25,159 nt of DNA, taken from assembly GCA_030271565.1 (NCBI GenBank), contig JARXKR010000010.1, forward strand, positions 1 through 25,159. The letters run 5' to 3'. The position numbers and the translations under genes are program-made. Under the pieces are notes generated by a model. It had not been told where the DNA came from and did not search any database. It saw only the letters and a list, made by a program, of their open reading frames with translations. This DNA comes from Pseudomonadota bacterium. Its GTDB lineage: Bacteria; Pseudomonadota; Alphaproteobacteria; Sphingomonadales; Sphingomonadaceae. This document shows, piece by piece, positions 14,961 through 23,226 of the stretch (the first letter of the stretch is position 1; each line of letters starts with the position of its first letter).

Positions 14961-15836
14961 ATGCGCCGCTTTTTGCTGATAATTTCGCTCATTCTGGCTC
15001 CGCTCGCGGTATTTGCCGCGATGGTCGTGGCCGATCGTTCGTTCGGCGGGCCGGGGCGCGGCTATGGCTACGTCGTCGAGGTCGACTTGCCTCCGGTCGA
15101 TGCACTGGCGGGTCTGCCCAAGATCGAAGGACCAATGGATGCCAGCCGCCCGCTGGTGGTGATCGACGCAGGTCACGGCGGCAAGGACCCTGGGGCGGGC
15201 ACCGGCACGCTCAAGGAGAAGGCGCTGACCTTGTCGCTTGCGCTGGCGCTGCGCGACGAGCTGATCAGGCAAGGCGGGGTGCGTGTCGCGCTGACCCGCA
15301 GCGACGATACTTACCTGACGCTGGATGAACGCCCGGCCATCGCGCGGCGGCTCGGCGCCGACCTGTTCATCTCGATCCATGCCGACAGCACCGACGGCGA
15401 TGGCAGCGCGATGGGCGCGACGGTGTTCACCCTGTCCGACAAAGGCAGCAGTCTGGTGGCGGAACGGTATGCCGCGCGCGAAAACGCTGCCGACCAGATC
15501 AACGGGGTCAAGATCACCGGGCAAAGCGATACGGTGAACGCAATCCTGGTCGATCTGTCGCAGCGCGAAACGCAGGATGCCTCGGCGCAGTTCGCCGGAT
15601 TGCTCCTGCGCGAAAGCCGGGATGTGATGCCGTTCAAGGTGCCGCCGCTGCAATCCGCAGCGTTTGTCGTTCTCAAATCGCCCGACGTACCCTCGGTGCT
15701 GTTCGAGACCGGGTACATCAACAACGCAAGCGATGCCGCGCGACTGACTTCGCCGACAGGGAGGCAGGCCTTTGCCGCTGCGCTGGCCCAGACAATCAAG
15801 GTCTATTTTGCCCGCGCATCGGTTCAGCGCAAATGA
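14961..15836 (+). CDS. amiC: N-acetylmuramoyl-L-alanine amidase (Amidase_3, AmiC type)
   Basis: 291 residues. A signal anchor or signal peptide (RRFLLIISLILAPLAVFA) precedes a 60-residue linker and the Amidase_3 catalytic domain. The zinc ligands and the catalytic glutamate are all visible: H72 (VIDAGHGGKDPG), E86 (LKEKALT), H140 (FISIHAD) and E249 (VLFETGYINN). It cleaves the amide bond between N-acetylmuramic acid and the stem peptide in the periplasm, as needed for daughter cell separation. There is no AMIN targeting domain, so septal targeting must come from elsewhere, and the choice of symbol within the AmiA/B/C group is not firm. The ATG at 14961 is preferred to the in-frame TTG at 14952. 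PBP1A follows 53 bp downstream in the same direction. Confidence 0.92.
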   Translation: MRRFLLIISLILAPLAVFAAMVVADRSFGGPGRGYGYVVEVDLPPVDALAGLPKIEGPMDASRPLVVIDAGHGGKDPGAGTGTLKEKALTLSLALALRDELIRQGGVRVALTRSDDTYLTLDERPAIARRLGADLFISIHADSTDGDGSAMGATVFTLSDKGSSLVAERYAARENAADQINGVKITGQSDTVNAILVDLSQRETQDASAQFAGLLLRESRDVMPFKVPPLQSAAFVVLKSPDVPSVLFETGYINNASDAARLTSPTGRQAFAAALAQTIKVYFARASVQRK

Positions 15837-15889
15837 GCGCAGGAACCCGCTGGCAATGCCGCGCCGCGCCATGCTAGGGCTGTGCCGCC

Positions 15890-18502
15890 ATGGCTGATCC
15901 AGACGACAATACGCCCGAATCCGTGAGACTGCGCATCCGGCGCGAGGCGGGCGGGATCTGGGCCACCGCGCGCACCTGGCCCGCCGCTGCGTTGACGTGG
16001 TGGAACAACACCCGGCTGCGCGATTGGTACACAGAGCATTGGGCGAGCAGCAAACGCTTCCGCATCGTGAATTACCTGCTGGCGGCCTTCCTTGCCGCAA
16101 ACTTGATCGTTTACGTTACAGTCATCCGCAACCTCCCTTCAGCCGAGACACTGCTGACTTACCAGCCACCGCTGCCCACAATGGTGCGCGGTGCGAATGG
16201 CGAGATCGTCTACAGCTACGCGCGTGAGCGGCGGGTCCAGCTGCGGTTCGTCGATTTTCCGGAGAAGCTGGTCAACGCCTATCTCTCGGCGGAGGACAAG
16301 TCGTTCTGGACCCATGGCGGGGTCGATTACACTGGCCTTGCGGGCGCGGCGCTCGATTATGTGACCAAATTCGGCTCGGGTAAGCGTGCCAAGGGCGGCT
16401 CGACGATCACCCAGCAGGTCGCCAAGAATATCCTGATCGGCAACGAGTATTCGCTCGGACGCAAATTCAAGGAAATGATCGTCGCGCGGCGGATCGAGAG
16501 TGTGCTGTCGAAGCCGCAGATCCTCGAGCTTTACCTCAACGAAATCCCTCTCGGCCGACAATCCTTCGGGGTGCAGGCAGCGGCGCAGGCCTATTACGGC
16601 AAGGACGTCGATCAGCTGTCGCTGGCGCAGGATGCATTCCTCGCTGCTTTGCCGCGTGGCCCGGAGATCTATGGGCGCTCGAACCATACCGCCGAAGCGA
16701 TCGAGCGGCGCAATTGGGTGCTCGACCAGATGGTCAAGAACGGTAAGGCGACCGTGGCCGAAGCGGATGCAGCCAAGGCCGAACCGCTCGGCTTCATTGG
16801 CCGACGCGGCGATAACTGGGATCCGGCCAACGGCTATTTCGTCGAGGAAGTACGGCGTCTGCTGATCGGCAAGTACGGGGAGAATGCCGAAACTGGCCCG
16901 AACAGTGTTTACGCCGGTGGGCTATGGGTGCGCACTTCGCTCGATCCGCAAATGCAAAAAGCGGCGCAGGACGCGCTCCGCGCCGGACTGCTGCGCTATG
17001 GTGGCGGGCGGGCGTTCGGCAAGCCGATCGATCACATCGATTTCGACGCCGACACTTGGCAGAGCCAGTTCGCCGGGCTGAACCGCTCGATCTCGTACCA
17101 GGACTGGCGCACCGCACTGGTGCTGGTCCGCGATACAGCGCAGCCGACGCTGGGCTTTGCCGATGGTACCAAGGGAGTGCTGCTTTCACCACCTGCCCAG
17201 CTGCGCAAGGGCGATGTGATCGCGGTCGCGCCCGCCGGCGGCAACACTTTCACGCTTCGGGTGATCCCGGAAATTTCGGGGGGGATGCTGCTCGAGGACC
17301 CGCACTCCGGCCGCGTGCTGGCGATGCAGGGCGGGTTCGACGCCGGGCTCGGCAGCTTCAACCGTGCCACCCAGGCCGAGCGCCAGCCCGGATCGACGAT
17401 CAAGCCGTTCGTCTACGGCACCGGGCTCGACTTCGGGATGAGCCCGTCGAGCGAGGTGGTCGACGGGCAGTTCTGCGTTTACCAGGGTGCCAGCCTGGGC
17501 AAGAAATGCTTCCAGAATTTCGGCGGACAGGGCGGTGGCAATGCCACTCACACCATGCGCTGGGGACTCGAGCAATCGCGCAACCTGATGACCGTGCGGA
17601 TCGCCAGCGACACCGGGATGGACCACGTCGTCAACACCTTTGAACGGGTCGGGATCGGCAAGTATCCACCCTATCTTTCATTCGCGCTGGGTGCGGGTGA
17701 GACGACGGTGCAGCAGATGGTCAACGCCTATGCCGCGCTGGCCAACAACGGCCTGCAATTTCCGCCTAGCGTGGTCGACTACGTCCAGGACCGCAATGGC
17801 AAGGTCATCTGGCGTGCCGACAACCGCCGCTGCGACCGCTGCGAAATGCCCGAATGGGATGGTAAGCCGATGCCTCGGTTCGATTCGCGGGGGCGTCAGG
17901 TGCTCGATGCACGCACCGCGTTTCAGGTGGTTCACATGCTCGAAGGGGTGGTGACACGCGGGACCGCGATCGCGCTGGCGGACCTCGGCCTGCCGTTGTT
18001 CGGCAAGACCGGGACCACCAGCGGCCCGACCAACGTGTGGTTCTGCGGCGGCAACCAGGACATCGTCGGCGGGGTTTACCTCGGCTACGATACGCCGCGT
18101 TCGCTCGGCGGCTATGCTCAGGGTGGGACCATCGCCGCGCCGATCTTCAAGCAGATGGTTATCGCGACCAAGCCGCGCTGGAGCACCAGGCCGTTCGTCG
18201 CCCCGCGCGACATCCACTGGGTCAAGGTTGACCGGATCAGCGGCAAACGTGTGTTTACCGGCAGCCCCACCAATGATCCCAAGGCCTCGGTCATCTGGGA
18301 AACCTTCAAGGCCGAAAGCGAAGCGCGCCCAGGGCTCGGGACCGAACAGATCGAAGCCCAGCGCAGCGCCTTGATCAATGCCATAAAGCGCGGGCAATCC
18401 AATCGCGGCAGGGCTCCCAGTGCCAATACCGGCCCGGGCGACGCGGCCGTACCCGATCCGACCCCGACAATCGCAACCGATGGCGGCGTTACCGTCCAAT
18501 AG
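15890..18502 (+). CDS. mrcA: Penicillin-binding protein 1A, bifunctional peptidoglycan synthase
   Basis: 870 residues. A cytoplasmic N-terminus of about 58 residues is followed by one membrane helix (about 60-79). The GT51 transglycosylase has E135-D136 in SAEDKSFWTHGG, then KGGSTITQQVAKN and RKFKEMIVARRIE. An OB-like insert sits at about 390-480. The transpeptidase has S502-T-I-K505 (RQPGSTIKPF), S563-R-N565 and K706-T-G708. The protein polymerises glycan strands and cross-links them in the periplasm. Four extra cysteines lie in the transpeptidase half (FCVYQG, KKCFQNF, RRCDRCEMP), plus one in WFCGG. The tail after about 800 is Pro/Thr/Gly-rich and probably disordered. The ATG at 15890 has AGGG about 11 nt upstream. 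Pairing with an amidase puts a synthesising and a cleaving enzyme under shared control. Confidence 0.95.
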   Translation: MADPDDNTPESVRLRIRREAGGIWATARTWPAAALTWWNNTRLRDWYTEHWASSKRFRIVNYLLAAFLAANLIVYVTVIRNLPSAETLLTYQPPLPTMVRGANGEIVYSYARERRVQLRFVDFPEKLVNAYLSAEDKSFWTHGGVDYTGLAGAALDYVTKFGSGKRAKGGSTITQQVAKNILIGNEYSLGRKFKEMIVARRIESVLSKPQILELYLNEIPLGRQSFGVQAAAQAYYGKDVDQLSLAQDAFLAALPRGPEIYGRSNHTAEAIERRNWVLDQMVKNGKATVAEADAAKAEPLGFIGRRGDNWDPANGYFVEEVRRLLIGKYGENAETGPNSVYAGGLWVRTSLDPQMQKAAQDALRAGLLRYGGGRAFGKPIDHIDFDADTWQSQFAGLNRSISYQDWRTALVLVRDTAQPTLGFADGTKGVLLSPPAQLRKGDVIAVAPAGGNTFTLRVIPEISGGMLLEDPHSGRVLAMQGGFDAGLGSFNRATQAERQPGSTIKPFVYGTGLDFGMSPSSEVVDGQFCVYQGASLGKKCFQNFGGQGGGNATHTMRWGLEQSRNLMTVRIASDTGMDHVVNTFERVGIGKYPPYLSFALGAGETTVQQMVNAYAALANNGLQFPPSVVDYVQDRNGKVIWRADNRRCDRCEMPEWDGKPMPRFDSRGRQVLDARTAFQVVHMLEGVVTRGTAIALADLGLPLFGKTGTTSGPTNVWFCGGNQDIVGGVYLGYDTPRSLGGYAQGGTIAAPIFKQMVIATKPRWSTRPFVAPRDIHWVKVDRISGKRVFTGSPTNDPKASVIWETFKAESEARPGLGTEQIEAQRSALINAIKRGQSNRGRAPSANTGPGDAAVPDPTPTIATDGGVTVQ

Positions 18503-18529
18503 TCCGGCTATCCGCCGTAAAGGAGACGC

Positions 18530-19090
18530 ATGATGAACAAGCTGATGATCACACCGCTGGCGCTGTTTGCCGCGATGCTCGTGCCCTCTGTTGCACCTGC
18601 AGACTTGCCGCAAGGCGCGCTCGCGCCCGATTTCACCACTGCGTCTGCTGCAGCCGGCAAGGAAAAGGCGTTCAGCCTCAACGCCGCGCTGCGCAAGGGG
18701 CCGGTGGTGCTCTATTTCTATCCGAAGAGCTTTACCAGCGGCTGCACCCTCGAAGCGCACGCATTTGCCGAAGCGGTCAAGGACTTCAAGGCCGCGGGGG
18801 CGACCGTGATCGGGCTCTCGGCCGACAGCATCGAAACTCAGAAGAAATTCTCCACCACCGAATGCCGCAAGAAGTTCCCGGTCGGGGTGGCGACGCCCGA
18901 GATCATGTCCGGGTATGACGTCCATCTCAAAAAGGCCGATGGCAGCGCCACTGGGCTGACCAGCCGGACCAGCTACGTGATCGGCCGTGATCACCGGGTC
19001 AAGCTGGCGTTCACCGACATGAATCCCAATGATCACGTGCGCAAGACGCTTGAAGCAGTGCGGGCGCTCAAGGCCGCGCGTCGCCGCTAG
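18530..19090 (+). CDS. Secreted peroxiredoxin (AhpC/TSA, BCP-like)
   Basis: 186 residues. A signal peptide (LMITPLALFAAMLVPSVAPA, cleavage at about 24) precedes a thioredoxin-fold peroxiredoxin domain. The peroxidatic site is C72 in YPKSFTSGCTLEAHAF, the PxxxTxxC pattern of the family, with a possible resolving C112 (TTECRKKF). SYVIGRDHRVKLAF is the usual late strand. It should reduce peroxides in the periplasm, needing a reductant that is not encoded next to it. Tandem ATGs stand at 18530 and 18533; AGGAG at 18521-18525 is better placed for the second. It lies 27 bp behind mrcA in the same direction, so it may be part of the same transcript. Confidence 0.9.
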   Translation: MMNKLMITPLALFAAMLVPSVAPADLPQGALAPDFTTASAAAGKEKAFSLNAALRKGPVVLYFYPKSFTSGCTLEAHAFAEAVKDFKAAGATVIGLSADSIETQKKFSTTECRKKFPVGVATPEIMSGYDVHLKKADGSATGLTSRTSYVIGRDHRVKLAFTDMNPNDHVRKTLEAVRALKAARRR

Positions 19091-19153
19091 AGTCTTTACA
19101 TCACTGCCAATCCGGCTAGGGCGCTGGCTCGCTGAATTCTGGAGTCAATTGCC

Positions 19154-20281
19154 ATGCGTGCCGAAGGGCAGGCCCACATCGAACGGATCGAAAAGGCGCT
19201 CGCGCTGGTCCGCAAGTTCCTCGACTGGGACCGCGCCTTGCGCCGGCTCGACGAGCTTAACGCGCGGGTCGAGGATCCCAAGCTGTGGGACAATCCCAAG
19301 GATGCCGAAGCGGTGATGAAGGAACGTCGCCAGCTCGAAGCGGCGATCGGCACAGTGCGCGACATCTCCAGCCAGATGGCCGACGCGGTCGAATACATCG
19401 ACCTGGGTGAAGCCGAGGATGACGAGGCTACGGTCGAAGAAGGCCTCGCCACGCTCGCCGCGCTGGCCGACCGCGCCGACCGGGACAAAGTCCAGGCGCT
19501 GCTCGGCGGCGAGGTCGATGGCAACGACACCTTCATCGAAATCCACGCCGGGGCGGGCGGTACCGAAAGCCAGGACTGGGCCGAAATGCTGCTGCGGATG
19601 TATTCGCGCTGGGCCGAGAAGCGCGGCTTCAAGGTTGAGGTGATCGAATACCAGTCGGGCGAGCAAGCCGGGATCAAGAGCGCGACGATCCTGTGCAAGG
19701 GCGAGAACGCTTATGGCTATGCCAAGACCGAGAGCGGGGTGCACCGGCTCGTGCGGATCTCGCCTTACGACAGCTCGGCGCGGCGCCACACCAGTTTTTC
19801 GTCGGTCTGGGTCTATCCGGTGATCGACGACAACTTCGCGGTCGAGGTCAATCCGGCTGATCTGCGGATCGACACTTACCGGGCCTCTGGCGCAGGCGGG
19901 CAGCACGTCAACACCACCGATTCGGCGGTGCGGATGACGCACATTCCTTCAGGCATCGTCGTCGCCAGCCAGATCGATCGCTCGCAGCACAAGAACCGCG
20001 AGATCGCGATGGGGATGCTCAAAGCGCGGCTTTACGAAGCGGAAATGAGCAAGCGCGAGGACGCTGCCAGCGCTGAGCACGCTGGCAAATCGGACATCGG
20101 CTGGGGTCACCAGATCCGCTCTTATGTCTTGCAGCCGTACCAGATGGTCAAGGATCTGCGCACCGGGGTGACCAGCCCCACGCCCGCCGACGTGCTCGAC
20201 GGTGCGCTCGATCCGTTCATGGCCGCAGCTTTGGCCCAGCGGGTCAGCGGGGAAACGGTCGAAGTCGAGGATGTGGACTAG
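19154..20281 (+). CDS. prfB: Peptide chain release factor 2
   Basis: 375 residues, full-length RF2. It releases finished proteins at UGA and UAA stop codons. The catalytic GGQ is G248-G249-Q250 in RASGAGGQHVNTTDSAVR. The stop-codon-recognition tripeptide is S203-P204-Y205 (RISPYDSSARRHTSF), where E. coli has SPF. The ATG at 19154 has GGAG 9 nt upstream. The frame is continuous from the start; the in-frame UGA and programmed +1 frameshift known from E. coli prfB are absent. The N-terminal helical domain (KLWDNPKDAEAVMKERRQLE) is normal. Confidence 0.97.
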   Translation: MRAEGQAHIERIEKALALVRKFLDWDRALRRLDELNARVEDPKLWDNPKDAEAVMKERRQLEAAIGTVRDISSQMADAVEYIDLGEAEDDEATVEEGLATLAALADRADRDKVQALLGGEVDGNDTFIEIHAGAGGTESQDWAEMLLRMYSRWAEKRGFKVEVIEYQSGEQAGIKSATILCKGENAYGYAKTESGVHRLVRISPYDSSARRHTSFSSVWVYPVIDDNFAVEVNPADLRIDTYRASGAGGQHVNTTDSAVRMTHIPSGIVVASQIDRSQHKNREIAMGMLKARLYEAEMSKREDAASAEHAGKSDIGWGHQIRSYVLQPYQMVKDLRTGVTSPTPADVLDGALDPFMAAALAQRVSGETVEVEDVD

Positions 20282-20285
20282 TTTT

Positions 20286-20306
20286 GCCAAGCGACTATCG
20301 CTCGGC
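20286..20306. other. Small hairpin behind prfB
   Basis: GCC-A-AGCGA (20286-20294), loop CTA, TCGCT-C-GGC (20298-20306) form an 8-bp stem with one mismatch, 5 nt behind the prfB stop. There is no T-run after it, so it is at most a weak terminator or an mRNA end stabiliser. Confidence 0.35.
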
Positions 20307-20323
20307 TAAGGCCATGATCTGAC

Positions 20324-21079
20324 ATGACTGCGCCGCCTAATCTCCGCTCCACAGCAGGCTTGATGCTGGCTGCACTGGCCATGATCGCCGGGTGCAAGGC
20401 CAATCGTACCGACGATACGCGGCCTGAGGCAGCGCGCGAATTTCCGCAGGCTTACCGTCCGGTTGCGGCCGCTGGAGATACCGAATTCACCGCCGAGGAT
20501 CAGCGCGACAACCTGGGTGAAGCCAAGGCGGTAATGGACCTTGCCGGCACCAAGCCGGGAATGTCGGTGGCCGATATCGGCGCTGGCGAAGGCTATTATA
20601 CCGTGCGCCTGTCCGAGCGGGTCGGCACCAATGGCCGGGTGCTCGCCGAAGACATCGATCCCAGCGCGATCCAGCGGCTTGGCCGCCGCGTCGAGCATGA
20701 GCGGCTCGACAACATCTCGATCCGCACCGGCACGCCCGAAGACGCCAAGCTCCCGGCGAACAGTTTCGACCGGATCATGATGGTCCACATGTACCACGAA
20801 GTGAGTGAACCGTACGCGTTCTTGTGGTATCTCCGGCCGGCGCTGAAACCCGGCGGTCAGGTCGTTGTGGTCGATGTCGATCGGCCCACCGAACAGCACG
20901 GGATTCCGCCCCGCTTGCTATTCTGCGAATTTGGAGCGCTGGGCTTTCGCCTGGTCCAATTTGTCAGTAAGCCCGAACTCAATGGCTATTTTGCCGCATT
21001 CGAAGTGACCGGAAATCGCCCGGCACCAAAAGACATAAAGCCGTGCAACACGGCAAGTGGGAAGACAGGGACGCAATGA
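20324..21079 (+). CDS. Class I methyltransferase with lipoprotein signal
   Basis: 251 residues. The N-terminus TAGLMLAALAMIAGC-KANR is a lipoprotein signal with the lipobox I21-A22-G23-C24. After a linker of about 35 residues comes a seven-strand methyltransferase fold: motif I VADIGAGEGYYTVRL with D84, the acidic D112 (LAEDIDPS), then LPANSFDRIMMVHMYHEV and LRPALKPGGQVVVVDVD. It resembles UbiE-like enzymes. An exported SAM-dependent methyltransferase is unexpected because SAM is cytoplasmic. Either the signal is not used, the domain has another ligand, or the true start differs; no better start is seen. The ribosome binding site is weak. Its last codons overlap the next gene as ATGA. Confidence 0.85.
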   Translation: MTAPPNLRSTAGLMLAALAMIAGCKANRTDDTRPEAAREFPQAYRPVAAAGDTEFTAEDQRDNLGEAKAVMDLAGTKPGMSVADIGAGEGYYTVRLSERVGTNGRVLAEDIDPSAIQRLGRRVEHERLDNISIRTGTPEDAKLPANSFDRIMMVHMYHEVSEPYAFLWYLRPALKPGGQVVVVDVDRPTEQHGIPPRLLFCEFGALGFRLVQFVSKPELNGYFAAFEVTGNRPAPKDIKPCNTASGKTGTQ

Positions 21080-22494
21080 CTACTGCCACAAGCTTCAAGG
21101 GCTTGAAGCCGATTCTTTATGGTGGACGCGAAGTCTGGCCTTTGATCGAGGGCGGCAAAGGCGTGTCGGCCACCAATGGCATGAGCTCGGGCGCCTGGGC
21201 CGCCGCCGGCGGAATCGGAACGGTCAGCGCAGTGAACGCCGACAGCTATGATGCCGAGGGCAAAATCGTCCCGCAGGTCTATGAGGCATTGACCCGCAAG
21301 GAGCGCCACGAGCAGTTGATCCGCTACGGAATCGACGGTGCGGTGGCACAGGTCAAACGCGCCTACGAGATGTCGGGCGGCAACGGCGCGATCAACATCA
21401 ACGTGCTGTGGGAAATGGGCGGCGCGCAGGAAATCCTTGAAGGTGTGCTGGCGGAAACGCCGGGCATGATCACCGGCGTCACCTGCGGCGCGGGGATGCC
21501 CTACAAGCTCAGCGAAATCGCCGAGCGGTTCAACGTCTACTACCTGCCGATCATCAGCTCGGCGCGGGCGTTCCGCGCGTTGTGGAAACGTGCCTATCAC
21601 AAGGTTCCGCACCTGCTCGGCGGAGTGGTTTATGAAGACCCCTGGCTCGCCGGCGGCCACAACGGCCTGTCCAACGCCGAGGACCCATTGAAGCCCGAAG
21701 ACCCATACCCGCGGGTCAAGGCGCTGCGCGACACGATGCGCGCCGAGGGCGTGCCCGAAGACGTGCCGATCGTGATGGCCGGCGGCGTCTGGTTCTTGCG
21801 CGAATGGGACAATTGGGTCGACAATCCCGAGCTTGGCAGCATCGCCTTCCAGTTCGGCACGCGGCCTTTGCTGACCGAAGAAAGCCCGATTCCGCAGGGC
21901 TGGAAAGACGCCCTGCGCGAGATCGAGGATGGCGACGTGCTGTTGCACCGGTTCTCGCCAACCGGCTTCTATTCTTCTGCCGTGCGCACTTCCTTCCTGC
22001 GCAGTCTCGAGGATCGCTCGCACCGCCAGATCCCTTATTCAAAAGTCGAGGCGGGCGAGCACACCGTGCGGCTCGACGTCGGGGTGCGGGGCAAGAACTT
22101 CTGGGTCACGCCCAAAGACCTCGAGCATGCGCGGGAATGGGTCGCGCAAGGATTTACCGACGGTTTGCGCACTCCCGACGATACGATCATCTTCGTCTCG
22201 CCGCCCGAACGCAGCATGATCCAGCAGGACCAGAAGGACTGCATGGGCTGCCTCTCGCACTGCGCGTTCTCGTCATGGAAGGACCATGACGATTATACCA
22301 CTGGCCGCCTGGTCGATCCGCGCAGCTTCTGCATCCAGAAAACCCTGCAGGACATCGCCCACGGCGGCGACATCGATCAGAACCTGATGTTTGCAGGTCA
22401 TGCCGCCTATCGCTTCAAGCAGGACCCGTTCTATTCGAACAATTTCACCCCATCGGTGAAGCAGCTGGTGGATCGGATTCTGACGGGCGACTAG
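21076..22494 (+). CDS. Nitronate monooxygenase-like flavoprotein with C-terminal cysteine cluster
   Basis: 472 residues, longer than the usual 320-380 for nitronate monooxygenases (2-nitropropane dioxygenase family, FMN-dependent TIM barrel). Family blocks are MSSGAWAAAGGIGTVSA near the start, GMITGVTCGAG, LAGGHNGLSNAED and VPIVMAGGVWF (phosphate binding), then FGTRPLLTEESPIPQGWK. Beyond the barrel is a tail with C389-x2-C392-x3-C396 (KDCMGCLSHCAF) and C419 (SFCIQK), which looks like a site for an iron-sulfur cluster or zinc. The start is the ATG at 21076, which overlaps the methyltransferase TGA; AGGGA lies just upstream. The substrate could be a nitroalkane or an unrelated enoyl compound; the family name is often used loosely. 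Confidence 0.85.
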   Translation: MTTATSFKGLKPILYGGREVWPLIEGGKGVSATNGMSSGAWAAAGGIGTVSAVNADSYDAEGKIVPQVYEALTRKERHEQLIRYGIDGAVAQVKRAYEMSGGNGAININVLWEMGGAQEILEGVLAETPGMITGVTCGAGMPYKLSEIAERFNVYYLPIISSARAFRALWKRAYHKVPHLLGGVVYEDPWLAGGHNGLSNAEDPLKPEDPYPRVKALRDTMRAEGVPEDVPIVMAGGVWFLREWDNWVDNPELGSIAFQFGTRPLLTEESPIPQGWKDALREIEDGDVLLHRFSPTGFYSSAVRTSFLRSLEDRSHRQIPYSKVEAGEHTVRLDVGVRGKNFWVTPKDLEHAREWVAQGFTDGLRTPDDTIIFVSPPERSMIQQDQKDCMGCLSHCAFSSWKDHDDYTTGRLVDPRSFCIQKTLQDIAHGGDIDQNLMFAGHAAYRFKQDPFYSNNFTPSVKQLVDRILTGD

Positions 22495-22497
22495 CCA

Positions 22498-23226
22498 GTG
22501 TCCGACCCTTTGACATTGCCGGTGCTTGGTTCCGCGACCGGAGCTCCTGCACTGCCGCTGCTGCTGGCGGAGAGTTTCGAGTGGCCAAAGCTGCTGTTCA
22601 GTCTGGTTCAACCAGCCGCGCCGATGGCGCGCGGGGACGGACGGCCTGTTCTGGTTTATCCGGGGTTCCTGGCCAATGATCTCGCCACCATCCGTCTGCG
22701 GCGCTCGCTGCGGGCGGCCGACTATTCGGCGCAAGGATGGGGGCTGGGCCCGAACCTGATCGTCCGCGAAAATCTGCTGGAGCGGCTCGTGCAAAGGCTA
22801 ACGGCGGCAGTGGCGGAAAGTAGGGCCGACGGCCGGGGCGACAAGGCGAGCCTGATTGGTTGGAGTCTCGGCGGTATTTTTGCGCGCGAAGTGGCCAAGT
22901 TGCGTCCCGATCTGATCGACCGGGTGATCACCTTGGGGACGCCTTTTTCAGGTGATCCGCGCTCCAACAACGGTTGGTGGCTGTATGAATTCATCAATAG
23001 CCATCCAGTCGATGCGCCGCCTTTGGCCATCGAAGCATCGGTAAAACCGCCGGTGCCTACCTTTGCCGTGTGGTCGGCGATCGATGGGGTGGTTGCTCCA
23101 GCGGCGGCGCGGGGGCATCCGGACGAAAGCGATCGGCAAGTGGAAGTGCGGGCGCGGCATTTGTCGCTCACGCGGTCACCCGTCACCATTGCCCAGATCG
23201 GCGAACTCCTGACCGCGCCGATTTAA
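22498..23226 (+). CDS. Alpha/beta hydrolase, lipase/esterase-like
   Basis: 242 residues. The nucleophile elbow is GWSLGG with S123. The oxyanion region PVLVYPGFLAND, the strand VITLGTPFSG, D196 (SAIDGVV) and H221 (ARHLSL) complete a likely Ser-Asp-His triad. The protein has no signal peptide and should be cytoplasmic. Substrate unknown; the short-lid, PGF-containing type is common for lipase-like proteins of this superfamily. The start is a GTG at 22498, only 3 nt behind the stop of the flavoprotein gene, so translation is probably coupled. Its last 51 bp overlap the convergent DUF805 gene. Confidence 0.85.
   Translation: MSDPLTLPVLGSATGAPALPLLLAESFEWPKLLFSLVQPAAPMARGDGRPVLVYPGFLANDLATIRLRRSLRAADYSAQGWGLGPNLIVRENLLERLVQRLTAAVAESRADGRGDKASLIGWSLGGIFAREVAKLRPDLIDRVITLGTPFSGDPRSNNGWWLYEFINSHPVDAPPLAIEASVKPPVPTFAVWSAIDGVVAPAAARGHPDESDRQVEVRARHLSLTRSPVTIAQIGELLTAPI

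Noticed and set aside
14946..16100. A 384-residue minus-strand open frame opposite the amidase and mrcA start
   Set aside because: It covers the whole amidase gene, whose zinc ligands are all intact on the plus strand; no features of its own.
17678..19036. A 452-residue minus-strand open frame across mrcA and the peroxiredoxin
   Set aside because: Both plus-strand genes are clear families with all catalytic residues; the minus frame shows no recognisable domain.
20986..22023. A 345-residue minus-strand open frame opposite the nitronate monooxygenase-like gene
   Set aside because: Antisense shadow in GC-rich DNA; no domain or start signal.
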